Shown here one piece after another: positions 53,127 to 62,464 of a DNA stretch of 64,000 nt. A program made the position numbers and the translations under genes. This stretch comes from Desulfopila aestuarii DSM 18488. Its GTDB lineage: Bacteria > Desulfobacterota > Desulfobulbia > Desulfobulbales > Desulfocapsaceae. The stretch is from contig CAMBBS010000009.1 of assembly GCA_945863875.1 (NCBI GenBank), positions 64,501 to 128,500 of the forward strand. Reading direction: 5' to 3'. A model generated the notes under the pieces. That model did not search any database, was not told where the DNA came from, and saw nothing but the letters and a program-made list of their open reading frames with translations. Numbering within the stretch: position 1 is the first letter of the stretch; the number at the start of each line of letters is the position of its first letter.

Positions 53127-53729
53127 ATGATTCACCCCGATACGGAAGTGCGCTTTATAGATAAAAATAAAGGCTATGGTCTCTTTGCGGTCAGTTTCAT
53201 TGCCTGCGGGACAATAACCTGGTGCCTCGATGCACTTGACCGGGAAATACAACCGACCGAGCTGGCGTGCTATGATGCCGTTTATCAGGAAATCCTGTTG
53301 AAATATTCTTTTCGCAACAGGAGGGGAAATTATATCTTCTGCTGGGATAACTGCCGCTATACCAATCACAGCTTCAGGGCGAACTGCTGTCTCACCCCTT
53401 ATGAATTCCAGATCGCCATTAGAGACATCCAGCCCGGTGAAGAGATAACCGATGATTACGGCTACCTGAATATCATTGAGCCGTTCGAGGCGGATGCGGA
53501 AGGAGGTGATCGGACGGTTGTTTATCCCGACGACCTCCTGCGTTTTGCCGAGAAATGGGACGGACAGCTGGTGGCAGCCTTCCCCAGGATGATGCAGGTA
53601 GTGCAGCCACTGCAGAAATTCCTGCCGGGGAAAACATGGGAAACAATACAGGCAATTGATCAGGGAAAGATCAAACCGCTGTCCATAAGCACCTGTTACT
53701 ATGCGGCAGAGGGTCCAGAGCTGAGCTGA
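53127..53729 (+). CDS. SET-domain protein
   Basis: A 200-residue protein with a SET domain, the protein-lysine methyltransferase fold. The N-terminal part has KNKGYGLFAVSFIACGTIT, and the core motif NHSFRANC plus the closing ITDDYGY gives the knot that binds AdoMet. Bacterial SET proteins are infrequent and often transferred; targets are mostly unknown. It has a ribosome-binding site (TTTTGGAG) seven bases before ATG. It stands alone between two signalling genes. Confidence 0.85.
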   Translation: MIHPDTEVRFIDKNKGYGLFAVSFIACGTITWCLDALDREIQPTELACYDAVYQEILLKYSFRNRRGNYIFCWDNCRYTNHSFRANCCLTPYEFQIAIRDIQPGEEITDDYGYLNIIEPFEADAEGGDRTVVYPDDLLRFAEKWDGQLVAAFPRMMQVVQPLQKFLPGKTWETIQAIDQGKIKPLSISTCYYAAEGPELS

Positions 53730-53885
53730 AAGGCGGCAAGCAGGCTTTCGGAAATGTCCCATTGCGCCGTGTTGCTTGATTTTTTGAGCAATTATTTTCC
53801 GGGGTAATTTGTAAAGTGCAGAGGACAGTGCTACACTCGAAAAAAGACATAATTATTGCGTGTTTTCTCTCAGACCCTTGTTCTT

Positions 53886-56324
53886 ATGCCAAATTCACGT
53901 TCATTTTCGCAGCAGGTGGATATAGATACTTTACAAAATAACCTGTTGCAGCTTTATCGTGCCGCGGATATTCCTTCGCTGGTTGTTGATCTTGACGGTA
54001 ATGTCCTGGTCAAAGGCGGCGGAATGCGGATCTGCGATGAATTCCACCGCAAGCATCCAAAGGCGGAAAAGCTCTGTCGGCAGGCATTGGACGAGGCGGT
54101 CGATGGCGAATCCTCAGTGATTTATACCTGTCCCCATGGTTTGCTCGAGGTCTGTTGCCCCGTTACTTTTGATGGAATACGGGTGGCCTACGTTTTCACC
54201 GGACAATTTCTGCGCGAACCGATAAACGATGTGATGATCGAACGGTTCAGGATGCAGGCGAAAAAATACGGTTTTGACGAGGCAGACTATCTGGCTGCCC
54301 TGCATGAACTGCCGGTTGTTTCCGCTGAAAAACACCGGGAAATGCTCAAATACCTCGAGGCACTGGTCGAACAGAGTTGCCGGTCATCCCAGACCGGCCT
54401 TCTGCGCCAGGAACCAGGCCCGCAGGTCAACCAGAACGAGGAACTGCTGCGGCTGACCTTTGATGCCATGAGTGATGGTATCTGGGACTGGGATGTCCAG
54501 AGAAATATCGTCAGCTGGAGCCCACAGTGCTACAGGATGCTCGGCTATGCCCCGGATGACTTTGCCGTCACCTACGATACCTGGAAGGATCTTATTCATC
54601 CCCTGGATAGAGACAAGGCTGTCACTCTGCTGCAAAGTGCCATTGCCGAAGATGTGACCTATACCTGTGAATTTCGTTTTAAAACCGCTACAGGCGACTA
54701 TCTGTGGGTTTTGGGCCGGGGGAAAACGGTTGAGTATGACGGCCATGGCGCCATAAAAAGGGTGGTGGGAACACATACCGATATCTCGAAGACGAGAACC
54801 GCTGAGGAAATGTTTGAAAAAGTTTTTGCCAGCAGCCCGATTATGATGACCATCAGTGAAATCAGTTCCGGCCGCTTTCTGAAGGTGAATAATTACTTCG
54901 AAAAAATTACCGGTTACAGCAGGGAACTGGCCGTCGGCAGCAGGTCGATAGACCTGGGTCTCATTGCCAGGGAGGACCGTCACCGACTGGTGCGTAATAT
55001 CAATAGCGATGGCCAGATTTCCGGCATGGAGCTGTGCATGAAAAAAGCCAATGGCGACGAGTTCCCCACTTTTTATTCGGGCGTGCTGGTGGATATCGGC
55101 GGCCAACAGCACCTCCTGTCCCTCGCCCATGATCTGAGCGAAAAAAAACAGGCGGAGGCGCACACAAAACAGCTCGAAAAACAACTGCAGCAGGCGCAAA
55201 AGCTTGAGGCTATCGGCACGCTTGCCGGAGGTATTGCCCACGACTTCAATAATATACTTGGCGTGATGATCGGTTTTACCGACATGGTGCTGGACGATGT
55301 GCCGCAGGGCAGCAGGATCAGGGAAGATCTTGAAAAAGTTCTGCGGGCCGGATACCGCGGCAAAGATCTGGTCGGACAGATCCTTGCCTTCAGTCGTCAG
55401 TCGCAGGATGAGCGCATGCCGCTGCAGCTGCGCTCGATCATCAAGGAAGTGTTGAAGATGCTGCGCTCGTCCCTGCCGACAACGATCAAAATCAAGCAGA
55501 AACTCGATGCCGATTGCGGCCCTGTCGAGGCCGATCCGTCGCAGATTCACCAGATCTTAATGAATCTGTGTACCAATGCGTACCATGCCATGGAGGAAGA
55601 AGGAGGTATCCTGACCATTGAATTCCGCCCGGCCCGGCGCCTCCCGGCCGGCCTCGACGACCAGGTAGTACAGCAAGCCGGAGGACGATTTCTTGAGCTG
55701 ATCGTCAGCGATACCGGCGTGGGCATCGCCCGCGATATCATCGATCTGATCTTTGATCCTTTTTTTACCACCAAGGCCAAGGGGAAGGGGACGGGGATGG
55801 GGCTGTCCATCGCCTATGGCATCGTCAAGAAATACAACGGCACGATAACTGTGGAAAGTGTCGTCGGCAGCGGCACCGCCTTTCATATCTATTTGCCGGA
55901 AACTGGTCGGAAAGTGGTTGAATTCGCCGCTGCCGAGGCGTCTTCCCTTTTCGGCAAAGAGCATATTCTCCTCGTCGATGATGAACAATTGCTCGTTGAA
56001 ATGGGCAAGACCATGCTCGAACGCCTTGGCTATACCGTCGAGGGTCTGACCGACAGCGGGCAGGCACTGGAGGTTTTCTCCGCCTCGCCGGATGATTTCG
56101 ATCTGGTCATAACCGACCAGACCATGCCCGACATGACCGGCCTCGAGCTGGCCGGGGCGATGCTGCGGCTGCGGCCATCCCTGCCGATTATCCTGTGCAC
56201 CGGCTATAGTTCACGTGTCAATGAAGAAGTTGCCAAAAAACATGGTATTCGCAGCTTTCTCTATAAACCTATCGTCAAGGGTAATATCGCCCAGGTGATA
56301 AGAGAAATATTTGCCGACGGCTGA
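53886..56324 (+). CDS. PocR-PAS hybrid sensor kinase with receiver
   Basis: A protein of about 812 residues from ATG 53886 (the track uses a TTG at 53856). Domain order: PocR sensory domain (about 10-170; YTCPHGLLEVCCPV with the Cys pair typical of PocR), two PAS domains (about 190-320 and 330-430), a kinase core with GGIAHDFNNILGVMIG and GMGLSIAYG, and a C-terminal receiver (ILLVDDEQLL; LVITDQTMPD with the Asp). PocR domains sense small organic ligands such as diols or hydrocarbon-related compounds. No partner regulator is directly adjacent, though the next operon encodes an NtrC regulator. Confidence 0.9.
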   Translation: MPNSRSFSQQVDIDTLQNNLLQLYRAADIPSLVVDLDGNVLVKGGGMRICDEFHRKHPKAEKLCRQALDEAVDGESSVIYTCPHGLLEVCCPVTFDGIRVAYVFTGQFLREPINDVMIERFRMQAKKYGFDEADYLAALHELPVVSAEKHREMLKYLEALVEQSCRSSQTGLLRQEPGPQVNQNEELLRLTFDAMSDGIWDWDVQRNIVSWSPQCYRMLGYAPDDFAVTYDTWKDLIHPLDRDKAVTLLQSAIAEDVTYTCEFRFKTATGDYLWVLGRGKTVEYDGHGAIKRVVGTHTDISKTRTAEEMFEKVFASSPIMMTISEISSGRFLKVNNYFEKITGYSRELAVGSRSIDLGLIAREDRHRLVRNINSDGQISGMELCMKKANGDEFPTFYSGVLVDIGGQQHLLSLAHDLSEKKQAEAHTKQLEKQLQQAQKLEAIGTLAGGIAHDFNNILGVMIGFTDMVLDDVPQGSRIREDLEKVLRAGYRGKDLVGQILAFSRQSQDERMPLQLRSIIKEVLKMLRSSLPTTIKIKQKLDADCGPVEADPSQIHQILMNLCTNAYHAMEEEGGILTIEFRPARRLPAGLDDQVVQQAGGRFLELIVSDTGVGIARDIIDLIFDPFFTTKAKGKGTGMGLSIAYGIVKKYNGTITVESVVGSGTAFHIYLPETGRKVVEFAAAEASSLFGKEHILLVDDEQLLVEMGKTMLERLGYTVEGLTDSGQALEVFSASPDDFDLVITDQTMPDMTGLELAGAMLRLRPSLPIILCTGYSSRVNEEVAKKHGIRSFLYKPIVKGNIAQVIREIFADG

Positions 56325-56711
56325 CACGTTCTGTGCGCCCTGCCTGCTTTTTCACAAAGGAGGTAGAAAAACCCCCCCTGTGTCAACCGCAGTTTCATCG
56401 AGAAAAATCAAAAAATATCTAGTGATGCATAAGAGATATGCAGCACCCTCACGGTGACCGGCAGAATGTGCTGGGGGATGGATTATTTTTCTGATGACGA
56501 CAGGGGAGGTAAAAATGCCACCCGGCCTAATGGGGATGAACATTCAGGCCGTCAAGGTTTGCTGGAGAATCGTGTTGCAAGATGTTTAAGTGGTTGGAAA
56601 AGAATAATAAATGTATATTTTTAATTCTTTGGAATGAGATTTGCTTGTTTTCTGTCAAGATGGTCCGTCAACTGCTGACCAGAGCCATACAACAACCAAA
56701 AGGTGGCATGA
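56325..56711. other. Intergenic region upstream of the kinase operon
   Basis: About 390 bases between two kinase genes. It contains a 24-codon ORF at 56515-56589 (listed), and a TTGCTTG-like run near 56641. The track's minus-strand ORFs are shadows. The promoter of the 56712-61316 operon must lie here, but no clear -35/-10 or sigma-54 match is seen. Confidence 0.4.
56515..56589 (+). CDS. Possible 24-residue peptide
   Basis: ATG 56515 follows GGGGAGGT with four-base spacing, a very good ribosome-binding site, and the frame ends in TAA at 56587. The peptide (MPPGLMGMNIQAVKVCWR...) has no known motif. It could be a leader peptide for the following kinase operon. Evidence is only the site strength. 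Confidence 0.25.
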   Translation: MPPGLMGMNIQAVKVCWRIVLQDV

Positions 56712-58760
56712 ATGGATCAAGTGATCTCTCTCCAGTCGAAGAGTAAAAGTGCCGTCATTGTGACCAATGATGCAGTGCAGCGCCGCCACTTGTCGACCCT
56801 GCTCGGCAATGCGGGTTGGCGGGTAACCCCTTTCAGAAATGCCGGACAGGCGTTGCGGGGAATGGTGACCGAGAAGCCACCGGATATCATTATAACCGAT
56901 CTGCATCTGGATCAGCTCGATAGCTGGAGATTTTGCCATCTGTTGCGATCGTCTGACTATGCCCTGTTTAACAGCCTGCCGATTCTCATTGTTTCCGCCT
57001 CTTATTCTGCCGATTATGCCGCGGCAATTACTGAGGATGTCGGCGCGGATGGCTTTCTTTCCCTGCCGGTTCAACCGGAGGTCTTCTGTCGCACTGTGGT
57101 TTCTTTGACCGAACAGAGCCGTTGTTCGCCCTCCGTAGCGGTGCTCGTTGTCGAGGATAACCCGGTGACCGCGACCATGCTCGATCGTGCCTTGCAGGAA
57201 TGTAACTGGCTGGTACGCCTGGCCCGGTCCGGGGAAGAGGCGCGGGCCTGTTTTTTCTCGACTGAAATTGATCTGGTTATTATCGATTATCACCTCCCCG
57301 ACGAAAAAGGCGATCAGCTGCTCCTTGCTTTCAAGGATTGGCGGCCGAGCGCGGTATGCATAATGATTACTGCAGATTCGACACCGGAGCATGCCCTTGA
57401 CTGGATGGAAAAGGGTGCCTCGGCCTATCTGCGCAAGCCCTTTTCGGCCAAGTACCTGGTGGAGATGTGTCTGCGTGCCCGGCGTGAACGGGCCTGGCTG
57501 CGGACAGAGCGTGATCTGGACCTCAGGAGCAGATGTTTACAAAGACGTGAGGAATTTATCGAGGATTTTGAGAACCGTTCCATGCAGGCACAAAAGCTCG
57601 AGGCTATCGGCACTCTGGCGGCGGGAATTACCCACGATTTCAATAATATTCTCAGCCCGATAATTGGTTATGCTGATCTTATTAAAATTAAGTACGCCGA
57701 TGATGCAATCCTCAGGCAACATGTCGAGCAGATACTTCTCGCCGGATCACGGGCCAAAGAGCTGGTGCAGCAGATTCTGATTTTTTCCCGCTCGGAAAAA
57801 AACCGTCAGCAGCCGCTTGCCCTGCAGAGCCTGGTGAAAGAATGTGTCAAAATGGCCCGAGCCTTTCTGCCGACCCGTATTGCCGTCGTCAGCAAGATAG
57901 CGGAAGACTGTCCGGCAGTCATCGGCGACCCGGCGCGCTTTTGTCAGTTGCTAATGAACTTGATAACCAACAGCTATCATGCCATGGAAGAAAAGGGCGG
58001 AAAATTGACCATCGCCCTTTCCTTCCGTCCGGTAAAGGCAGCAGGAGAGGAAAGCCGTGAGATGGTTCGTCTCCAGGTGATGGACAGCGGTAAAGGTATT
58101 GGCGACGAGATCGCCGGCCGGATCTTTGAACCCTTTTTTACCACCAAAGAGGCGGGCAAGGGTACCGGCCTTGGTCTATCGGTTGTCAAAACAATCGTCA
58201 CCGACTTTGGCGGCACTATTGCCGTGCGCGGCAATATGCCTGCGGCGGGAACAACGTTCATCATTGATTTCCCGCCTTTTCGAGAAAAAACCGATGATTT
58301 GCACGAAGTCAAACGTGAAAATAAATATTTTAATGGGAATAATCGTTGTATTCTGCTGGTTGATGATAATGAAGATGTTTTGGATTACCTGACCGAGGTG
58401 CTGCGACGGTTACAGTTCAGGCCATTTGCCGAGCATGATAGTGTCACGGCCCTGGCCGCTTTTCATGCAGCGCCCGACTCCTTTGCCCTTCTTTTTACCG
58501 ATCTCGATATGCCGGATCTTTCCGGGCAGGAGCTGATTAAGGAAGTGCTGAAGGTCCAGCCGCACATGCCGGTCATTGTCTGCACCGGCAATGGCGACTA
58601 TAGCGATGTCGACCTCGGAGAGCAGGCGGAACGGCGTATAATCCTGCAGAAACCGGTCACCATGCACGATGTATCATCGGCCATGGAAGCCGCATTGCAC
58701 TGGCCGGTTTCTGCGCTGCCGAAAAGAGAGTGTCGTGATAATTTGGAAGAAGTGCTATGA
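56712..58760 (+). CDS. Hybrid kinase: two receivers, kinase core, receiver
   Basis: A 682-residue soluble protein. The first receiver (residues 13-130, Asp in [10 protein letters not shown]) is followed by a second (142-255, [14 protein letters not shown] and [12 protein letters not shown]), then a kinase core ([35 protein letters not shown]) and a C-terminal receiver ([24 protein letters not shown]). It has no sensory or membrane domain, so input must come by phosphorelay or protein contact. It overlaps the next gene by 4 bases and belongs to a three-gene operon ending in an NtrC regulator. Confidence 0.9.
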   Translation: MDQVISLQSKSKSAVIVTNDAVQRRHLSTLLGNAGWRVTPFRNAGQALRGMVTEKPPDIIITDLHLDQLDSWRFCHLLRSSDYALFNSLPILIVSASYSADYAAAITEDVGADGFLSLPVQPEVFCRTVVSLTEQSRCSPSVAVLVVEDNPVTATMLDRALQECNWLVRLARSGEEARACFFSTEIDLVIIDYHLPDEKGDQLLLAFKDWRPSAVCIMITADSTPEHALDWMEKGASAYLRKPFSAKYLVEMCLRARRERAWLRTERDLDLRSRCLQRREEFIEDFENRSMQAQKLEAIGTLAAGITHDFNNILSPIIGYADLIKIKYADDAILRQHVEQILLAGSRAKELVQQILIFSRSEKNRQQPLALQSLVKECVKMARAFLPTRIAVVSKIAEDCPAVIGDPARFCQLLMNLITNSYHAMEEKGGKLTIALSFRPVKAAGEESREMVRLQVMDSGKGIGDEIAGRIFEPFFTTKEAGKGTGLGLSVVKTIVTDFGGTIAVRGNMPAAGTTFIIDFPPFREKTDDLHEVKRENKYFNGNNRCILLVDDNEDVLDYLTEVLRRLQFRPFAEHDSVTALAAFHAAPDSFALLFTDLDMPDLSGQELIKEVLKVQPHMPVIVCTGNGDYSDVDLGEQAERRIILQKPVTMHDVSSAMEAALHWPVSALPKRECRDNLEEVL

Positions 58761-59929
58761 AACAAGAGAATCAGCCGCTGCATGCATTTCCCACAAAGGC
58801 AAGTCAGCAGGATTTTTTGATGGAATACAAGTATTTTCAGTCACTTTGTCTGATGGCACGGGGGGTGACCCATGACTACAATAATATTTTCACCGGCTTG
58901 TCGGGGCAGTTGAATTTGATTACCCAGGAAGCGGCGCTCGGTTCCATCGGCGAGCACCGTATTCAGCTGGTCAGTGACCTTTTGATCAGGGGGGTTGACC
59001 GGACGTCGATTCTTTATGAATTTTCCCGCTACATCGCTGCGGAAAAAGCCGACCACTCCCTTGATCGAATCCTCGAGCTGGCCGTTCAGTCGTTGAATAT
59101 ACTTTCCCGTTCGCACCAGTTTGTCATCGAAAAACATGGGAAACTGCCACGATTGTTCTGCAGCATGAAAGACCTGGTGATGATGCTTTTTTATCTTGGT
59201 GAAAATGGCCTGGAGGCAACACCGGAAGGGGGCACGCTCACCGTCCAGGCGGCGTTGCATCACGGCCGGGATGAAGCGGTCATTCTCTCGGTACGTAACA
59301 GGGGCTGTACCGTTTTGCCTCTTGTCCGTGCCTCGCTCTTTCAGCCCTTTGTGACAACCAAAAAACCACAGCAAGGGCTGCGAGGGCTGGGCCTGTACGC
59401 CGCCCGAAATATCGCCAAAGAGCATGGCGGGACCTTGTTTTTCTCAGACGATAAAAACGAAGAAACTGTTTTTTCCGTCCGCATCCCCCTGCCTGGTCCA
59501 CCTGCGGATAAAAAGCCTATTCCAGGACGGGAAGCGGTCTTTTCGACACGGCCAGGGGAAAGAATAACCGGCAGAAAAAGGGAGATTTTCTTTGTCGTGG
59601 AAGATGACGAGGCTATGCGGGATCTGATTGTCAGCAGTTTGCAGCGCCGGGGACATGTGGTCTTTTCCGCCGAGACCTGCAGCGAGGCAGTCGAGGATTT
59701 TGAGCTCGTCCATGAAGCGGTGACTGTGTTGCTCATCGATGTCGGTTTGACCGATAGCGACGGCTTTGAATGTCTGGAGAAAATGTCGGTGATCAGCGAT
59801 CGGGCAAAGGTTATTTTTATGTCGGGAGAAGATATCGGCGAACAGCAATGCTGCAGGCATAAGGCCCTGTTTTTAAAAAAACCATTTACCGCGAAAGATA
59901 TTGAACAACTGGTGATGCATGCTGAATAA
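58757..59929 (+). CDS. Kinase-like protein with receiver domain
   Basis: A 390-residue protein. The phosphorylation helix is ARGVTHDYNNIFTGLSG with the His, but the HATPase part is atypical: an ENGLEATPEGG N-box is present, and the G boxes are reduced to LRGLGLYAARNIAKEHGG. A receiver follows (VVEDDEAMRDLIV; LLIDVGLTDSDG). It starts inside the preceding kinase gene and ends inside the regulator gene (11-base overlap). It may serve as phosphotransfer link between the hybrid kinase and the NtrC regulator. Confidence 0.85.
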   Translation: MKQENQPLHAFPTKASQQDFLMEYKYFQSLCLMARGVTHDYNNIFTGLSGQLNLITQEAALGSIGEHRIQLVSDLLIRGVDRTSILYEFSRYIAAEKADHSLDRILELAVQSLNILSRSHQFVIEKHGKLPRLFCSMKDLVMMLFYLGENGLEATPEGGTLTVQAALHHGRDEAVILSVRNRGCTVLPLVRASLFQPFVTTKKPQQGLRGLGLYAARNIAKEHGGTLFFSDDKNEETVFSVRIPLPGPPADKKPIPGREAVFSTRPGERITGRKREIFFVVEDDEAMRDLIVSSLQRRGHVVFSAETCSEAVEDFELVHEAVTVLLIDVGLTDSDGFECLEKMSVISDRAKVIFMSGEDIGEQQCCRHKALFLKKPFTAKDIEQLVMHAE

Positions 59930-61316
59930 GGCTGTCAAGGCAAACAGAAACGTACGGGTCCTTGTTGTTGACGACGAAACCTCCATTGCCGATTTTATCG
60001 ATGAGGTGTTGACGGCCCACGGCTATGAAGTGACCTCGTTTTCCGACCCGCAGGAGGCCTATGCTGTCGCCGATCGCCAGGAATTTCAAGTCGCCCTCAT
60101 CGATATCAACATGCCGCTTATCAATGGCGTGCAGCTGTCGAAAAGAATTCTCGAGTGCTTCCCGGATACGGAAATCATCATTGTCACCGGCGTGCCGGAA
60201 GAGAACAATCTCGATCCCTGTTTGAAAATGGGCCTGACGCATTATCTCTTCAAGACCTTCAATGAATCACAGCTGGTCTATACGGTGTACGCCGCGCTGC
60301 ATTTTCAAAGGCTGCGTAACGCCTATATGATGGACTCCGACAAGGTCAGCGGCTGCAATCTGATCGGCGTGTCGATGTCGACCCGGGATGTCCGCCAGGA
60401 GATCCTTTCCGTCGGCAAAACCGACCTGCCCGTCCTGATCATGGGGGAGTCGGGGACGGGTAAAGAGATTATTGCCCGGGATATCCATCGAAACAGTGAA
60501 CGCAGCGGCAAGGCCTTTGTCCCCATCAACTGCGCCATGCTTGGGTCGCTGGCCGAGTCGGAGCTTTTTGGCCATGTCAGCGGGGCCTTTACCGGTGCCT
60601 CGAAAACAACCGGCGGCTACGTCGGTGCGGCCGATAAGGGGACACTGTTTCTTGATGAAATCGGCGAACTTCTCCCGGAAATTCAGGCCAAACTGCTGCG
60701 CTTTCTCGATGATGGAGAATATTGCAAAGTAGGCGATACCGTTATCAGGCATGCCGAGGTGCGCATTGTCGCCGCGACCAACCGGGATCTTGATAAAATG
60801 TGTGCTGAAGGCAGCTTTCGGTCCGATCTCTTTTATCGACTGTCGGGGACCATCATAAAGACAACGCCGCTCTGTGAACGAAAAGCGGATATTCTCCCGC
60901 TGATCTGGCATTTTCTCGCTCTTTTCGGCACGGCGAAAAATATTACCTACGATATCTCGGCCGATGCCTGTTCCCGGCTGGTGGAAGAGGAGTGGCCAGG
61001 CAATGTGCGTCAATTGAAACAGACGTTGTACAAGATATCCCAGGTAGCCGATACTCGCAAGATATCGCTGGCCGATGTGCAGCGGGCTCTCGGGAGCACC
61101 GGTGACAAGCAGTCCTTTAAATCCTATAAGGATGCTAAAAGAGACGTGTTACTCGATTTTGATAAAGAGTATCTGATGAAAACGTTGTACCTCGCCAAGG
61201 GCAGCCTGAAAAAAGCCCTTGATTTGAGTGGCATGCACAAGAAAAACTTTTACACAAAAATCAAAGAGCTTGGCCTCTCCGTCAAAGATTTTTCTCGGGA
61301 AACAGAAGAAAATTAA
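59919..61316 (+). CDS. NtrC-family sigma-54 response regulator
   Basis: A 465-residue regulator: receiver (VRVLVVDDETSIADF; VALIDINMPL with the phosphorylated Asp), AAA+ core (GESGTGKEI, GAFTGAS, GTLFLDEIGE) and a Fis-type DNA-binding end (LKKALDLSGMHKKNFYTKIKELGL). All residues for phospho-activation and sigma-54 contact are present, in contrast to the pseudo-receiver at 45.7 kb. It is the output of the three-gene operon. Target promoters were not identified in the window. Confidence 0.93.
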   Translation: MLNKAVKANRNVRVLVVDDETSIADFIDEVLTAHGYEVTSFSDPQEAYAVADRQEFQVALIDINMPLINGVQLSKRILECFPDTEIIIVTGVPEENNLDPCLKMGLTHYLFKTFNESQLVYTVYAALHFQRLRNAYMMDSDKVSGCNLIGVSMSTRDVRQEILSVGKTDLPVLIMGESGTGKEIIARDIHRNSERSGKAFVPINCAMLGSLAESELFGHVSGAFTGASKTTGGYVGAADKGTLFLDEIGELLPEIQAKLLRFLDDGEYCKVGDTVIRHAEVRIVAATNRDLDKMCAEGSFRSDLFYRLSGTIIKTTPLCERKADILPLIWHFLALFGTAKNITYDISADACSRLVEEEWPGNVRQLKQTLYKISQVADTRKISLADVQRALGSTGDKQSFKSYKDAKRDVLLDFDKEYLMKTLYLAKGSLKKALDLSGMHKKNFYTKIKELGLSVKDFSRETEEN

Positions 61317-61863
61317 GATTTGACGGCTGGTCGTCACAAACTGTGGTAGGTAACTTTACCACCCCCCTGGAAATATCCTTGTAGGCGCATTCTCCTCGGC
61401 AGACTTCGCCGGCCGGCGAGAAGAAAAATGCGCAGCCCTCTTCTTTCCTTCCCGCAAAACCGTAGTTGGTAAAAAAGCCACCCACGGAATCCTCTATAAT
61501 CGCCTGTCTGAATCCTTATTAGTTGCTTTATTACAAGAGGATAAAAGGTCTTTTCTGACGTGGCCAGGGCTGGTCACCTGCATAGGAATGAATCGTCATT
61601 GCCGGCAGGTGGTTTCTTTGCCTCCTTTACCTGGCTGTTGCCTTGCCTGTCTGGTGTCGGTGCAGTCCTGTGCTGCTGGCATATTGTCATAAGCGACTGT
61701 TTTGATACAATTATTAAATATTTCTTAGTCATTTTCTGCCGATGGTATGTTTTATGCAATCGACTGCTCATGAAGAGACATGCCGCATATGGGCTGGGGC
61801 AGGAGATAAACAGAAAATTATGAAGAAACGGTTTTGCGCATTGCTCGATAAAAAGGACCGGAC
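61317..61863. other. Intergenic region with two short hairpins
   Basis: About 550 bases without a supported gene. TGACG-GCTGGT-CGTCA (61321-61336) and GTGGTA...TACCAC (61343-61362) directly follow the regulator gene and could end the transcript, though neither has a U-tract. The track's 87-residue ORF at 61560 is Cys/Trp-rich, lacks a ribosome-binding site and is not convincing. Confidence 0.4.
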
Positions 61864-62394
61864 ATGCATTTGATTTGTTCCTATTGCGGCAGGTATATCA
61901 AAGAAAAAAAACCTTACGAGGTTACCAGGGCAACCCATGGCATATGCCCGGAGTGCTATCTCTCGCTGATGCAGAAAAACGAAAGCCTGTCCTATGACGA
62001 CTACCTGGAAACATTCGCCGTTCCTGTTCTCGTCGTTGATGCGGCGCGAAGAATCACCGCGGCAAATCAGGCGGCCCTGGCCATGGTCGGGCAACCGGCG
62101 GAGCGGGTTGTCGGGCTGCTCGGCGGCGAGGCAATGGAGTGTCTTCATGCGCGATTGCCAGGAGGGTGCGGCCAAACAACCCACTGTGAAACGTGCACCA
62201 TTAAGAATCTGGTTATGCGTACCATGGAACAGCGGAAATCATTTCACAATGAGGTTGTTTCGATAGTGACAGGGCGCGGTAAAGGCGATTTTCTGGTCTC
62301 CACTCTTTTTCATGCCGGGCTGGTTCAGATAGTTTTTGAAGCGAGTCTGCTTCATGCAGGCGAGGCAGGGCAGCGGACAGGTGGAAACCGGTGA
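61864..62394 (+). CDS. Zinc-finger/PAS sensory protein
   Basis: A 176-residue soluble protein. Two CxxC pairs at the N-terminus (CSYCG and CPECY) make a zinc site. A PAS domain covers about 50-170; within it GGEAMECLHA and CGQTTHCETCTI form the Cys-containing loop seen in many deltaproteobacterial PAS domains. It has no output domain, so it may feed a partner such as the MCP-like protein encoded 70 bases downstream. Confidence 0.8.
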   Translation: MHLICSYCGRYIKEKKPYEVTRATHGICPECYLSLMQKNESLSYDDYLETFAVPVLVVDAARRITAANQAALAMVGQPAERVVGLLGGEAMECLHARLPGGCGQTTHCETCTIKNLVMRTMEQRKSFHNEVVSIVTGRGKGDFLVSTLFHAGLVQIVFEASLLHAGEAGQRTGGNR

Positions 62395-62464
62395 CAAATC
62401 TTTATGGAAAAAGCCTGAAGACAGCGATGGTAAAAACCCCAGGGCAGCTAGAGATACAAGCGAT

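Noticed and set aside
56400-56511. A c-di-GMP (GEMM) or other riboswitch ahead of the kinase operon
   Set aside because: The sequence near 56440-56480 does not contain the conserved GEMM core and no stem set could be drawn by eye.
61560-61823. 87-residue Cys/Trp-rich ORF
   Set aside because: There is no ribosome-binding site or motif and the composition looks like non-coding DNA.
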